A DNA stretch of 64,000 nt from an uncultured Eubacteriales bacterium. GTDB taxonomy: Bacteria; Bacillota; Clostridia; Oscillospirales; Acutalibacteraceae. Under the pieces are notes generated by a model that saw only the letters and a program-made list of their open reading frames with translations, was not told the origin of the DNA and did not search any database. Of the stretch, positions 33,369 through 43,295 are shown piece after piece (position 1 is the first letter of the stretch; each line of letters starts with the position of its first letter). The position numbers were made by a program, and so were the translations under genes. Where the stretch lies: assembly GCA_934486615.1 (NCBI GenBank), contig CAKSQO010000001.1, forward strand, positions 1-64,000, given 5' to 3'.

Positions 33369-33968
33369 ATGATTTATTCTCTCAATGGCACGCTTGTCCA
33401 CACCGATCCCTCGACGGCGGTGATCGAGTGCGGCGGCGTGGGCTTCAAGTGCTTTGTTTCGATGAACACTCTGCGCCGCCTGCCGCCGCCCGGCAGCGAG
33501 GTGCGCCTGTTTACGCATATGAACGTGCGCGAGGACGCGCTCGATCTGTTCGGCTTCTGCGACGAGCGCGAGCTTGATATGTTCCGCATGATAACTAATG
33601 TCAGCGGAGTCGGGCCCAAGGTCGCGATGTCGATACTTTCGGAGTTCGAGCCCGACAGGCTCAGCCTGTTCATCGCGTCGGGCGATTCAAAGAGCATAAC
33701 CCGCGCGGCGGGTGTCGGAGGTAAGCTTGCGCAGCGCATTGTGCTTGAGCTGAAGGATAAGATAGGCGCTGCCGGATTATCCGACTCGGGCGAGGTTGCA
33801 AGCGTTGCTGCCGCAACAGTATCCGGTAACACCGCCGAAGCGGTCGAGGCGCTCGTCTCGCTCGGCTATTCGCAGAGCGAAGCGGCGCTGGCAGTGGGCA
33901 AACTCGACCACACCCTGCCCGTTGAAGCGCTCATAAAAGAGGGTCTTAAAGCCCTCGCGAGATTTTGA
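33369..33968 (+). CDS. ruvA: Holliday junction branch-migration protein RuvA
   Basis: The OB-fold N-terminus (MIYSLNGTLVHTDPSTAVIEC), the two helix-hairpin-helix motifs (VSGVGPKVAMSIL and AAGVGGKLAQRIVLEL) and the C-terminal domain that contacts RuvB (from about residue 155) are present in 199 residues. It starts right after the ruvC stop. AUG with GGGGAGG inside ruvC. Confidence 0.97.
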   Translation: MIYSLNGTLVHTDPSTAVIECGGVGFKCFVSMNTLRRLPPPGSEVRLFTHMNVREDALDLFGFCDERELDMFRMITNVSGVGPKVAMSILSEFEPDRLSLFIASGDSKSITRAAGVGGKLAQRIVLELKDKIGAAGLSDSGEVASVAAATVSGNTAEAVEALVSLGYSQSEAALAVGKLDHTLPVEALIKEGLKALARF

Positions 33969-33987
33969 TTATAAAGGGGCTTGAAAA

Positions 33988-35013
33988 ATGCCTGATTTTG
34001 ATTACGAAAACCGCATAGTTTCGCCTGAGTTCGATGGCGGCGACGGCGAAGTCGAGCTGTCGCTCAGACCGAAAACTCTGTCCGAGTACATCGGTCAGGA
34101 CAAGGCGAAGGAGAACCTTGCGATATATATGCAGGCGGCAAAGCAACGCGGTGAAAGCCTTGACCACGTCCTGCTCTACGGCCCGCCGGGACTGGGCAAA
34201 ACCACGCTTGCGGGCATTGTCGCGAACGAAATGGGAGTAAACCTGCGCGTCACAAGCGGCCCTGCGATTGAGAAGCAGGGCGATTTGGCGGCACTGCTGA
34301 GCAACCTTTCACCCGGCGACGTGCTGTTTATCGACGAAATTCACCGACTTTCACGTAATGTTGAAGAGGTGCTTTACCCCGCGATGGAGGACTTTGCCCT
34401 CGATATTATCATCGGCAAAGGCCCCGCCGCGCGGTCGATTCGCCTTGACATACCGCATTTCACGCTTATCGGCGCTACGACCCGATCGGGCCAGCTTGCC
34501 GCGCCGCTCAGAGACCGCTTCGGCGTGCTGCTGCGGCTTGAGCTTTATTCGCCCGAGCAGCTGGCGGACATCATCATGCGCTCGGCGAGTCTGCTCAACG
34601 TGCCTGTCGACCGCGAGGGAGCGCTCGAGATCGCTTCCCGCTCGCGCGGCACTCCGCGAATTGCCAACCGCCTGCTCAAGCGCGTGCGCGATGTCGCGCA
34701 GGTCATGCACGGCGGCAACATCGACGAGGAGGTAGCGCGCGAGGCGCTCGACCGCTTCGAAATCGACGAGTTGGGGCTTGACGATTTCGACCGCCGTATG
34801 CTCGGCATGATAATCAACTCCTACGGCGGAGGGCCTGTCGGGCTTGAAACGCTCGCGGCCGCTGTCAACGAGGAGGCGGTCACCATTGAGGACGTGTACG
34901 AGCCGTATCTGATGCAGATAGGCTTCTTGAGCCGCACACCGCGCGGCCGCTGTGCAACGCCCGCCGCATATGAGCATTTGGGGATACCTTACACGGGTCA
35001 GGTAACTTTCTGA
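33988..35013 (+). CDS. ruvB: Holliday junction DNA helicase RuvB
   Basis: AAA+ ATPase of 341 residues: Walker A GPPGLGKTTL, Walker B LFIDEIHRL, sensor GATTRSG and the winged-helix C-terminus GFLSRTPRGR. It drives branch migration with RuvA. AAAGGGG lies before the ATG. Confidence 0.98.
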   Translation: MPDFDYENRIVSPEFDGGDGEVELSLRPKTLSEYIGQDKAKENLAIYMQAAKQRGESLDHVLLYGPPGLGKTTLAGIVANEMGVNLRVTSGPAIEKQGDLAALLSNLSPGDVLFIDEIHRLSRNVEEVLYPAMEDFALDIIIGKGPAARSIRLDIPHFTLIGATTRSGQLAAPLRDRFGVLLRLELYSPEQLADIIMRSASLLNVPVDREGALEIASRSRGTPRIANRLLKRVRDVAQVMHGGNIDEEVAREALDRFEIDELGLDDFDRRMLGMIINSYGGGPVGLETLAAAVNEEAVTIEDVYEPYLMQIGFLSRTPRGRCATPAAYEHLGIPYTGQVTF

Positions 35014-35090
35014 CAAGTGTTTGAGTAGCGGTGCGCTTTGAACTTTGGGGTAAAATAAGCGCATCAATATATAATTGGGGGATAATAAAA

Positions 35091-36449
35091 ATGGGAAAAC
35101 TTTTCGGCACCGACGGCGTCAGGGGCGTCGCCAACACCGAGCTGACGGCCGAGCTTGCGATGAACATCGGCCGTGCCGCCGCAGCCGTTCTGGCAAAGGC
35201 GGACGCGCACAAGCCGCGCATACTGATAGGCAAGGACACCCGCCGCTCGGGCGATATGCTTGAGACGGCGCTTGCGGCAGGACTTTGCTCCGTGGGGGCG
35301 GACGTGTTCACCGCAGGAGTGATTCCGACGCCCGCAGTGGCCTACCTTGTGCAGAAGTACGGCATGGACGCGGGAATTATGATAAGCGCGTCGCACAACC
35401 CTTATGAGTACAACGGCATCAAGATTTTCAGCGGCGACGGCTATAAGCTGCCCGACAGCCTTGAGGACGAGATCGAAGCGGTGATATTCGGTGAGACGCC
35501 GGCGCCCGCTTCGGCTGAAAGCGGCCTTATCGGCACGGTCACGGCGCTTGAGGAGGCGCTGCCCGACTATGTCGAGTACCTGCTTGAGACGACCGATGAG
35601 CGCTTTGACGGTATGAAGATTGCTCTCGACTGCGCCAACGGCTCGGCTTCCGGGACGGCGAAGGTCGTGTTCGATATGCTCGGCGCGGAGTGCGTCGTCG
35701 TATCCGACGAGCCCGACGGTGTCAACATCAACTGCGACTGCGGCTCGACCCATATCGGGCGGCTGCAGCAGCTTGTCAGGGATAACGGCTGCGACTGCGG
35801 CTTTGCCTTTGACGGAGACGCGGACCGCTGCCTTGCCGTGGACGGCGAGGGCGAGCTTGTCGACGGCGACAAGCTGATAGCCATTGCCGCGCTCGATCTT
35901 AAATCACGCTCAAAGCTGCGCCGCAACCGCGCGGTCGTGACCGTGATGAGCAACCTCGGCTTCTTCCGCTTTGCGAAGAAAAACGGCATCGACGTCTCGA
36001 CCACCAAGGTCGGCGACCGCTATGTGCTCGAGGAGCTGCTGCGCGGCGACTACAGCGTCGGCGGCGAGCAGTCGGGGCACATCATCTTCACCGATTACGC
36101 TACCACGGGCGACGGTCAGCTTTCTGCCATTCAGACCTTAGCCGCCGTCAAGCGTGCGGGCAGGAGTCTGCATGAGCTGGCGCAGGTGATGACCGTTTAT
36201 CCGCAGGTGCTGCTCAACGTCACCGTATCCGCCGATAAAAAGGCGGGGTGGGAGACAGACAGCTCCATCGCGGCTGCGATAGACAAGGTCAGATCCGACC
36301 TCGGCGACAGCGGGCGGGTGCTCGTGCGCGCAAGCGGAACAGAGCCGCTTATCCGCGTTATGCTCGAGGGCGAGGACATAAAAACCACCGAAATCCAGGC
36401 AAGGCTGATAGCAGACGTTATCTGCGAAAGGCTTGACGGAAAATATTGA
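35091..36449 (+). CDS. glmM: Phosphoglucosamine mutase GlmM
   Basis: The 452-residue alpha-D-phosphohexomutase begins GKLFGTDGVRGVAN and has the phosphoserine loop ISASHNPYEYNG (Ser101), the metal loop DGDADRCLAVD, the sugar loop GGEQSGHI and the C-terminal phosphate loop RASGTEPLIRVM. It converts glucosamine-6-phosphate to the 1-phosphate for UDP-GlcNAc and cell-wall synthesis. The ATG at 35091 follows a GGGG site; a codon 60 bases upstream has no site and does not match the family start. Confidence 0.98.
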   Translation: MGKLFGTDGVRGVANTELTAELAMNIGRAAAAVLAKADAHKPRILIGKDTRRSGDMLETALAAGLCSVGADVFTAGVIPTPAVAYLVQKYGMDAGIMISASHNPYEYNGIKIFSGDGYKLPDSLEDEIEAVIFGETPAPASAESGLIGTVTALEEALPDYVEYLLETTDERFDGMKIALDCANGSASGTAKVVFDMLGAECVVVSDEPDGVNINCDCGSTHIGRLQQLVRDNGCDCGFAFDGDADRCLAVDGEGELVDGDKLIAIAALDLKSRSKLRRNRAVVTVMSNLGFFRFAKKNGIDVSTTKVGDRYVLEELLRGDYSVGGEQSGHIIFTDYATTGDGQLSAIQTLAAVKRAGRSLHELAQVMTVYPQVLLNVTVSADKKAGWETDSSIAAAIDKVRSDLGDSGRVLVRASGTEPLIRVMLEGEDIKTTEIQARLIADVICERLDGKY

Positions 36450-36472
36450 TTTTAATCTCAGGGAGTCAAACT

Positions 36473-37354
36473 GTGAGAGCTATATCCGATTTTAAAGATT
36501 ACGAGCTTATCGACGCGTCGGGCGGCGAAAAGCTGGAGCGTTGGGGCGACATTATCCTCATCAGACCCGACCCGCAGATAATATGGGAGACCGAGCGGAA
36601 AAATCCGCTCTGGCGCTCGGCTCACGCGCGCTATCACCGCTCAAAAAGCGGCGGCGGCAGCTGGGAGCAGTACCGCAAAGTGCCCGACGTGTGGCAGATC
36701 GGCTTCCGCCGGCTGCGGTTTAACTTAAAGCCGATGGGCTTCAAGCACACGGGCCTTTTCCCCGAGCAGGCGGTCAACTGGGACCTGATGAACGACCTTA
36801 TCGCAAAGCAGACGCGCGACATCAAGGTGCTCAATCTTTTCGGATATACGGGAGCGGCCACCTTGGCCTGCGCCGCTGCCGGTGCGAGCGTCACCCACGT
36901 CGACGCTTCCAGGGGAATGGTCGCGTGGGCGCGCGACAACGCCGCCGCAAGCGGCCTTAGCGATAAGCCGATACGCTGGCTTGTCGACGACTGCGTAAAG
37001 TTTGTCAAGCGCGAGATTCGCCGCGGCAGCAGGTATGACGGCATCGTAATGGACCCGCCGTCCTACGGCCGCGGCCCTAACGGCGAGATATGGAAGCTCG
37101 AGGAGCAGATATACCCGCTGCTTGAGCTGTGCGAGCAGCTTCTAAGCGACGACGCGCTGTTTTTCCTGCTCAATTCCTACACGACCGGACTGTCGCCGAG
37201 CGTGATGAAATACCTTGTTTCGTCCGTCATATGCACTCGCCGCGGCGGCGAAGTGACCTGCGACGAGATCGGCATACCCGTTACCGACAGCGGCCTTGTG
37301 CTGCCGTGCGGCAACACCGCCGTGTGGCTCGGGCAAGGAGAGAAAAATGGATAA
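36473..37354 (+). CDS. Class I SAM methyltransferase (RlmI/RlmK-like 23S rRNA m5C type)
   Basis: The protein of about 293 residues has the SAM loop VLNLFGYTGAATLACAAAGA, the acidic THVDASRGM, the motif IV VMDPPSYGRG and the N-terminal PUA-free layout of COG1092-type methyltransferases. Such enzymes methylate 23S rRNA cytosine; the target is not readable. GTG at 36473 lies seven bases after AGGGAG; a TTG 27 bases upstream overlaps the glmM stop and was rejected. It overlaps the next gene by eight bases. Confidence 0.9.
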   Translation: MRAISDFKDYELIDASGGEKLERWGDIILIRPDPQIIWETERKNPLWRSAHARYHRSKSGGGSWEQYRKVPDVWQIGFRRLRFNLKPMGFKHTGLFPEQAVNWDLMNDLIAKQTRDIKVLNLFGYTGAATLACAAAGASVTHVDASRGMVAWARDNAAASGLSDKPIRWLVDDCVKFVKREIRRGSRYDGIVMDPPSYGRGPNGEIWKLEEQIYPLLELCEQLLSDDALFFLLNSYTTGLSPSVMKYLVSSVICTRRGGEVTCDEIGIPVTDSGLVLPCGNTAVWLGQGEKNG

Positions 37355-38195
37355 TATAATCGAATTTAAGGATGTGTCGTTCGAGTACCCGGGCGACGAA
37401 GATACACGGGCAAACCTCGTTTTCGAGCACCTGAACCTCACGATAGAGCGCGGCTCGTTCACCGCAGTGCTCGGCCATAACGGCTCCGGTAAGTCGACCA
37501 TGGCCAAGCTGATAAACGGAATCCGCCGCCCGACCTCGGGCTCGGTGACGGTCAACGGAATGGACGTCGGCGACGAGAATAACGAGCTTAACGTGCGACG
37601 CACGGTCGGAATGGTGTTTCAAAATCCCGACAACCAGTTCGTCTCCACCGTCGTTGAGGACGACGTTGCGTTCGGCCCCGAGAACCTCGGAGTCGAGCCT
37701 GAAGAAATACGCCGCCGCGTGGACGAAGCGCTGAAAGCCGTAGGTATGTATGAATACCGCAGCCACGATGCAAACCGCCTGTCGGGCGGGCAGAAGCAGC
37801 GCGTCGCAATTGCGGGAATGCTCGCAATGCGTCCCGACTGCCTTGTGCTCGACGAGCCGACGGCAATGCTTGACCCGCACGGCCGCGCCGAGGTCATCGC
37901 GACCGTCAAGCGCCTTAACAAGGAGTTGGGCATGACCGTCGTGCTGATAACGCACTATATGAACGAGGCCGCGCAGGCCGACCGCGTGGTCGTTATGGAC
38001 TCGGGCCGCCTTATCCTCGACGGCACGCCGCGCCATGTGTTCGCACACGTCGAGCAGCTGAAGCAGGTCGGACTTGATGTGCCGCAGCCGACCGAGCTTG
38101 TGTATGAGCTCAAAAAGGCGGGGCTCGATATCGATACCGACGTTCTGACGGAGGACGAATGTGTCGAAGCGCTCGCTTCGGCCTTGGGACTGTAG
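37347..38195 (+). CDS. ecfA1: ECF transporter ATP-binding protein EcfA1 (CbiO)
   Basis: ABC ATPase: Walker A GHNGSGKSTMAKL, Q-loop FQNPDNQFVS, signature RLSGGQKQRVAIAG, Walker B CLVLDEPTAMLD and the H-loop THYMNEA. The ATG at 37347 has AAGGAG seven bases upstream; the 282-residue length is normal. With EcfA2 and EcfT it forms the energizing module that group II S-components plug into for vitamin uptake. No S-component is in the window. Confidence 0.96.
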   Translation: MDNIIEFKDVSFEYPGDEDTRANLVFEHLNLTIERGSFTAVLGHNGSGKSTMAKLINGIRRPTSGSVTVNGMDVGDENNELNVRRTVGMVFQNPDNQFVSTVVEDDVAFGPENLGVEPEEIRRRVDEALKAVGMYEYRSHDANRLSGGQKQRVAIAGMLAMRPDCLVLDEPTAMLDPHGRAEVIATVKRLNKELGMTVVLITHYMNEAAQADRVVVMDSGRLILDGTPRHVFAHVEQLKQVGLDVPQPTELVYELKKAGLDIDTDVLTEDECVEALASALGL

Positions 38196-38218
38196 CTTTT
38201 CCGGGAGGGAATTTCAAA

Positions 38219-39079
38219 TTGGCGATAATTTCAACCGAAGGATTGACCTACGTTTACGGCGAGGGGACTCCCTTCGTCAAACAGGCAATCACCGACGTGA
38301 ATATAAATATTGAAGAAAACAGGCTGTACGCCCTCATCGGGCATACCGGCTCGGGCAAGTCGACCCTTGTGCAGCATTTGAACGGCCTTGTAAAGCCGAC
38401 TGCGGGCAAGGTGTTCGTCGACGGAGAGGACATCTGGGCGCAGCCGAAGAAAATCCGCTCGGTGCGCTTTAAGGTCGGGCTCGTTTTCCAGTACCCCGAG
38501 TATCAGCTCTTTGACGAGACTGTCGCAAAGGACATCGCTTTCGGCCCGCGCAATCTGGGACTTGCCGACGACGAAATTAAGGAGCGCGTCGAATGGGCGG
38601 CCGAGACGGTCGGCCTGCGCCGCGAGCTGCTTGACAAGTCGCCGTTTGACCTGTCGGGCGGTGAGAAGCGCCGCGCCGCTATTGCAGGCGTGCTTGCGAT
38701 GAAGCCGAAGGTGCTCGTGCTTGACGAGCCGACGGCGGGGCTTGACCCGATGGGGCGCGACCGCCTGCTTAAAAGCATAAGCGACTACCGAAAAAACAGC
38801 TCGACTACCGTTATCCTCGTCTCTCATTCAATGGAGGACGTCGCGCGCATCGCCGACCGCGTAATTGTAATGCGCGGCGGTCGGGTCACGCTCGAGGGCG
38901 ACACGCGCGAGGTCTACTCCCACCGCGCCGAGCTGGACGAGATGGGGCTTGCCGTGCCGAGCGTGACCCGCGTTATGGCGGCGCTCAAGCTCAGAGGCGC
39001 CGACGTGCCCGATAATATCCTCACTGTTGCAGAAGCGCGCGACGCTGTGCTCAAGCTCAGAAAGGGCGGTGAGAGATAA
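38219..39079 (+). CDS. ecfA2: ECF transporter ATP-binding protein EcfA2
   Basis: ABC ATPase: GHTGSGKSTLVQHL, FQYPEYQLFDETV, DLSGGEKRRAAIAG and VLDEPTAGLDPMG. The start is TTG at 38219, eight bases after GGGAGGG; an upstream frame within ecfA1 was rejected. The stop overlaps ecfT (TAATG). Confidence 0.96.
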   Translation: MAIISTEGLTYVYGEGTPFVKQAITDVNINIEENRLYALIGHTGSGKSTLVQHLNGLVKPTAGKVFVDGEDIWAQPKKIRSVRFKVGLVFQYPEYQLFDETVAKDIAFGPRNLGLADDEIKERVEWAAETVGLRRELLDKSPFDLSGGEKRRAAIAGVLAMKPKVLVLDEPTAGLDPMGRDRLLKSISDYRKNSSTTVILVSHSMEDVARIADRVIVMRGGRVTLEGDTREVYSHRAELDEMGLAVPSVTRVMAALKLRGADVPDNILTVAEARDAVLKLRKGGER

Positions 39080-39885
39080 TGCTCAGCAATATAACCATCG
39101 GTCAGTATTTCCCGACGGGGTCTGTTGTGCACCGTCTCGACGCCGCGAATAAGATAGTGCTGACTGTCGCCGCACTTGTCGCGATTTTCATTGCCGACTC
39201 GCCGATAATGCTCGGCATCTGCCTTGTCGCCGCAGTGGCGCTTATGCTGCTGACGCGCGTTAAGGTGGGAATGTACCTTAAAATGCTCAAGGCCATTTGG
39301 CCGGTAGTGCTGCTTACAAGCGTACTCAACCTCTTTTACGCCACAGGCAACGTGCTCGCAAAATGGTGGATATTCACGATAACTGACACGGGAATTTACC
39401 GCTCGGTGTTCATCGCCGTGCGAATTTGCCTGCTTATAATCATCAGCTCCGCGCTGACCTACACCACGAGCCCGACCGAGCTTACCGACGGCATTGAGCG
39501 GCTGCTCAAACCGCTCAAATTCATCGGCTTGGGCGAGGCGGTGCATATCCTCGCGATGATGACGTCGATAGCGCTGCGCTTTATTCCGATACTCATTGAC
39601 GAGACTGAAAAAATTATGTCCGCGCAGAAGGCGCGCGGCGCCGATATGGAGGAGGGCGGCCTTATCAGCCGAGTCAAGGCGATGCTGCCCGTGCTCATTC
39701 CGCTGCTTATCTCCGCGACCCGCCGCGCCTGCGAGCTGGCCGAAGCGATGGAGTGCCGCTGCTACCACGGCGCGCAGGGACGCACCAAGATGAAGCAGGC
39801 CAGGTTCGCCGTGCGCGACTTTGTCGCTCTGGCCGTGGTCGCAGCGTTTCTCGCCGCTATGACAGTCGGCAGGGTGCTGCTGTGA
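39079..39885 (+). CDS. ecfT: ECF transporter T component EcfT
   Basis: The 268-residue membrane protein has five or six hydrophobic segments and the two coupling helices that dock on the ATPases, visible as SAQKARGADMEEGG and AMECRCYHGAQGR. Together with the two ATPases it makes the shared vitamin-uptake module. The stop overlaps the truA GTG. Confidence 0.95.
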   Translation: MLSNITIGQYFPTGSVVHRLDAANKIVLTVAALVAIFIADSPIMLGICLVAAVALMLLTRVKVGMYLKMLKAIWPVVLLTSVLNLFYATGNVLAKWWIFTITDTGIYRSVFIAVRICLLIIISSALTYTTSPTELTDGIERLLKPLKFIGLGEAVHILAMMTSIALRFIPILIDETEKIMSAQKARGADMEEGGLISRVKAMLPVLIPLLISATRRACELAEAMECRCYHGAQGRTKMKQARFAVRDFVALAVVAAFLAAMTVGRVLL

Positions 39886-40616
39886 GACGGCTGCTGATAA
39901 CGCTGCGCTTTGACGGAACGGACTATTGCGGCTGGCAGGTTCAGCCCAACGGCGTTTCGGTGCAGCAGAGGGTTCAGGACGCGCTCGAGCAGGCGTTCGG
40001 CGTCAGGCTTCCCGCAAGCGGGTGCAGCCGCACCGATTCGGGCGTGCATGCGCGCGAGTTCTGCTTCCATACCGACACGTCCGTCGCAATACCGTGCGAA
40101 AAAGTGCCGCTCGCACTCAACCGCTTTCTGCCCGACGACATCGCCGTGACCGACTGCAGGGAAGTGCCGCACGACTTCCACGCGCGCTACTCCTGCAAGG
40201 GCAAAACCTACGTCTACCGCATTTGCGACGCTAAAGTGCGCGACCCGTTTAACACGCGCTTTACGGACTATCACCGCGGCAGGCTCGACGCCGAAATGAT
40301 GAACGCGGCCGCAGCCGCTTTCCTCGGCACGCACGATTTCAGCGCGTTCTGCGCGTCGGGCTCGTCGGTCGAGGACAAGGTCAGGACGGTCAGCGAGGCA
40401 AAGGTCGAGCGCGTGGGCGACGAGGTGCGCTTCACCGTGACGGCCGACGGCTTTCTCTACAATATGGTCAGGATAATGGCGGGAACTTTGCTTGACGTTT
40501 CGCTCGGTCTGATAGATTCAGCCGGGATGTCTGATATTATTGAATCGCGCGACCGCGAAAAAGCGGGCAGAACAGCTCCCGCGCGCGGCCTTACTCTTGA
40601 AAAAGTCAGCTACTGA
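39882..40616 (+). CDS. truA: tRNA pseudouridine(38-40) synthase TruA
   Basis: The 244-residue protein has the TruA catalytic motif GCSRTDSGVHAREF with Asp52, the strand LLITLRFDGTDYCGWQVQPN and the C-terminal LYNMVRIMAGTLLDV. It makes pseudouridine at positions 38-40 of tRNAs. Start GTG at 39882 overlaps the ecfT stop; upstream codons lie in ecfT. The ecfA1A2T-truA order is common in Firmicutes. Confidence 0.97.
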   Translation: MRRLLITLRFDGTDYCGWQVQPNGVSVQQRVQDALEQAFGVRLPASGCSRTDSGVHAREFCFHTDTSVAIPCEKVPLALNRFLPDDIAVTDCREVPHDFHARYSCKGKTYVYRICDAKVRDPFNTRFTDYHRGRLDAEMMNAAAAAFLGTHDFSAFCASGSSVEDKVRTVSEAKVERVGDEVRFTVTADGFLYNMVRIMAGTLLDVSLGLIDSAGMSDIIESRDREKAGRTAPARGLTLEKVSY

Positions 40617-40629
40617 AGAAGGTGACAAA

Positions 40630-41934
40630 ATGTCTGTAAAAAAGCGAAAAAGCAGGGCTAAGCTCAGCTCCCGCCGCGACGAAGCGGCCGAGAGCAGCAT
40701 TGAAATGCAGCCTAACACCGAGCGCAAGCGCCGCGAGAAAAAACAACGCTCCTCCGAAAACGAGCGCCCAAAGACGCGCAAGCGTGTCGCTCCCGCAAAG
40801 GAGCTTGAGCTGGTCGAGGGCGGCGTTACCACCCGCAAAAAGCGCAGGCACCGCTCGCGCGTGCTGCTGGTAATCCTGGCCGTGCTCATTGCGGCAGGAA
40901 CGGCTTTGCAGCTGCTTCTGCCGGGCGGATTGTTCGAGCAGACGCAGAACGCGCTGTGCTCCCTCGGAGGGGGCGGCGGGCTGCCCGTCAGCCTTGTAGG
41001 CGACTCAGTCGAGCGGCTGCATATGCGCTCGTCGACGGCATTTGTGCTTACCGACTCGCATATGTATGCGTATAATATGTCGGGCAAGGAGATACTCTCC
41101 GTTCAGCACGGCTATACCAAGCCTGTTATGAACGTCTCTGCGACCCGCTCGCTGATATACGACCGCGGCAACTACAAGCTGCGCATCGACTCGCTTTATA
41201 AAAACATCACCGATACCGAGTTTGACCGCGAGATAATCACAGCCGATTTGTCCGACAGCGGCTGCACTGCCGTCGCGCTGACGGACGACGAGTACGCTTC
41301 GGTCGTCACGGTATACGATCGCCGCTTCAACGCCTGCTTCAAGTGGTCGTCGTCGGCCGACCGCATAGCCTGCGTAAAGCTCAGCCCGAACGGCAGAAAG
41401 CTCTGCGTTGTCACCGCCGATTCGGCTTCGGGCGCGTTTGTGTCGAACGTGTTTATCTTCGACATCAAGTCGGGCTCCAAGGTCGTCAGCGAGAAGGTCG
41501 CGGGCGAGATGCTCGTCACCGCCTTTGCGGGCAGCAGGAACGTGTTCCTTGCGTCACCGAACAAGATCGTCAGCTTTGCTTTCGACGGCTCGGGCAAAAA
41601 GGACTACGATATCGGCAGCATTTCCTACGTTTCAGCCGAGTACGGCCGCAGCCTGCTTGTCGTCAGCAATCCGAGCGGCGGGCGCGGCTCGCACATCAAC
41701 GTCATCGGGCTTGACGGCGAAAAGAAGGCCGACTTCGACCTTGACGAGGACTTTTCCTCGCTCTGCCTCGGCAGCGACACCGTCATCGCCTACAGCGGCA
41801 ACACCGCTTCCGTTTACGGCTTCGACGGTAAGAAGCAGCGCGATATATCGGTCGGCTACGGCAGCACCTGCGTAGCGCCATACGGCGAGGGGGTAGTCTC
41901 TACCGCCGATATGAAGCTGTCTTATCAGAAATAA
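40630..41934 (+). CDS. DUF5711-type membrane-anchored protein, beta-propeller-like
   Basis: The 434-residue protein begins with a very basic cytosolic region (residues 1-78, rich in KR and RRE repeats), then one transmembrane helix (about 80-98) and a large outside region of repeated beta segments with GYGST, VSNPSGG and SPNGRK blades, suggestive of a propeller. It matches the position and style of DUF5711 proteins in Clostridia. Function unknown. ATG at 40630 follows AAGGTG. It is between truA and cvpA. Confidence 0.75.
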   Translation: MSVKKRKSRAKLSSRRDEAAESSIEMQPNTERKRREKKQRSSENERPKTRKRVAPAKELELVEGGVTTRKKRRHRSRVLLVILAVLIAAGTALQLLLPGGLFEQTQNALCSLGGGGGLPVSLVGDSVERLHMRSSTAFVLTDSHMYAYNMSGKEILSVQHGYTKPVMNVSATRSLIYDRGNYKLRIDSLYKNITDTEFDREIITADLSDSGCTAVALTDDEYASVVTVYDRRFNACFKWSSSADRIACVKLSPNGRKLCVVTADSASGAFVSNVFIFDIKSGSKVVSEKVAGEMLVTAFAGSRNVFLASPNKIVSFAFDGSGKKDYDIGSISYVSAEYGRSLLVVSNPSGGRGSHINVIGLDGEKKADFDLDEDFSSLCLGSDTVIAYSGNTASVYGFDGKKQRDISVGYGSTCVAPYGEGVVSTADMKLSYQK

Positions 41935-41963
41935 TCCGCTTGGCGGTAAGGAGGGCATAACTT

Positions 41964-42659
41964 ATGAATATCGTTGTTGATCTGGCGGTCGCAGCCGTTA
42001 TCGCGCTCGGCGTTTTTCTGGGCGTAAAGCGCGGCTTTGTCCGCACCGCGGTCGAGCTGGTCGGTTATATTGCCGTGCTGCTCATCGCATCGACTATTGC
42101 GCATCCTGTCGCCGACAAGGCGTTCGAGTCAATGCTGCGCCCGAGTATCGAGAAAAGCGTTGCATCAAGCGTCGGCGATATGACGAGTGAGAATATCTCT
42201 GCCACGCTGGGCACCGTGTTCGACAAGATGCCCGAGCAGCTTTCAGCCTTGCTTAAAATGGGCTCAGTCACGCCGGAAAGCATAAGCAGCGCGGTATCCG
42301 GCAAGGTCAACGACGGTTCACAGGCCGTTGCGGCCGCGGTCGCCGACGGCGTGAAAGCGCCGATAACCGCAGTAATACGCGTGCTTGTGACGGTGCTGAT
42401 ATTCATAATCGGTTTGTTTCTCGTGCGGCTGCTCGCTCGCTTTGCAAACAGCCTTGCCGACGCACTGCCGATAGTGGGAGGACTTAACTCCTTCCTCGGC
42501 GGCTTTGCGGGGCTTTTAAAGGGCGCGGTGATAGCGGCGGTGGCCGTCAACGTGTTCGCGCTCATCGTTTCGCTTTCATCAAACGGCGTGCTCGGCATAA
42601 CGACCGACACCCTCGCACAGACGAAGCTGTTTTCGTTCTTCAACCGCCTGTTAGGTTGA
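41964..42659 (+). CDS. CvpA family membrane protein
   Basis: The 231-residue protein has an N-terminal pair of hydrophobic segments (ALGVFLGVKRGFVRTAVELVGYIAVLL, the CvpA GxxxGxxRG-like opening) and two later membrane segments. CvpA-type proteins are linked to colicin V export and to envelope stress, with no proven mechanism. AAGGAGG precedes the ATG. Confidence 0.88.
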   Translation: MNIVVDLAVAAVIALGVFLGVKRGFVRTAVELVGYIAVLLIASTIAHPVADKAFESMLRPSIEKSVASSVGDMTSENISATLGTVFDKMPEQLSALLKMGSVTPESISSAVSGKVNDGSQAVAAAVADGVKAPITAVIRVLVTVLIFIIGLFLVRLLARFANSLADALPIVGGLNSFLGGFAGLLKGAVIAAVAVNVFALIVSLSSNGVLGITTDTLAQTKLFSFFNRLLG

Positions 42660-42704
42660 AATGCCATATTAAAGTAACCGACATCAACAAAAAGGATACA
42701 GAAA

Positions 42705-43295
42705 ATGAAAAGAATTGTGACAATTCCGAATATTCTTTCTTTTATCAGAATTCTGATGATACCCGCGATAGTCGTGATATATTTCAGCTCGGTAAAAAAT
42801 CACTATATCTGGTCGGCACTGCTTGTGCTGCTGTCAGGGCTTACCGATATGGTCGACGGCTTTATCGCGCGGCGCTTTAATATGATTTCCGATGTCGGAA
42901 AGATACTCGACCCCATTGCCGACAAGCTGACCCAGTTCACCGTCGTCGTCTGCCTGTCGATAAATCACCCGATACTGATACCTGTTGTGGCCGTTATTTT
43001 CCTTAAAGAGCTGTTTATGCTCATCGGTGCGGTCATCTTCGTCCACCGCGGCAACGAAACGCCGTACGCCCGCTGGTGGGGCAAGATGACGACCGTTGTG
43101 CTTTACGCGACGATGACTCTGTTTATGATCAGCGACATCATCGCCATAAGCGACGCCGTGACCGTGACCGCTATGTCGATCTCGATCGCGTGTCTCGCGT
43201 TTTCGTTTTACAACTACCTTGCCGTGTTCGTCAACGGCAGGAAAGCAAAGTCTGACGCCGAAGATGCTTCGGCTCAGGAAAGGACTGAAAAGTGA
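42705..43295 (+). CDS. pgsA: CDP-diacylglycerol-glycerol-3-phosphate 3-phosphatidyltransferase
   Basis: The CDP-alcohol phosphotransferase motif is clear as DMVDGFIARRFNMISDVG followed by KILDPIADK, with the two aspartates in the right spacing. The 196-residue membrane protein begins IVTIPNILSFIRI as PgsA does. It makes phosphatidylglycerol phosphate. The stop overlaps the clpE GTG. Confidence 0.96.
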   Translation: MKRIVTIPNILSFIRILMIPAIVVIYFSSVKNHYIWSALLVLLSGLTDMVDGFIARRFNMISDVGKILDPIADKLTQFTVVVCLSINHPILIPVVAVIFLKELFMLIGAVIFVHRGNETPYARWWGKMTTVVLYATMTLFMISDIIAISDAVTVTAMSISIACLAFSFYNYLAVFVNGRKAKSDAEDASAQERTEK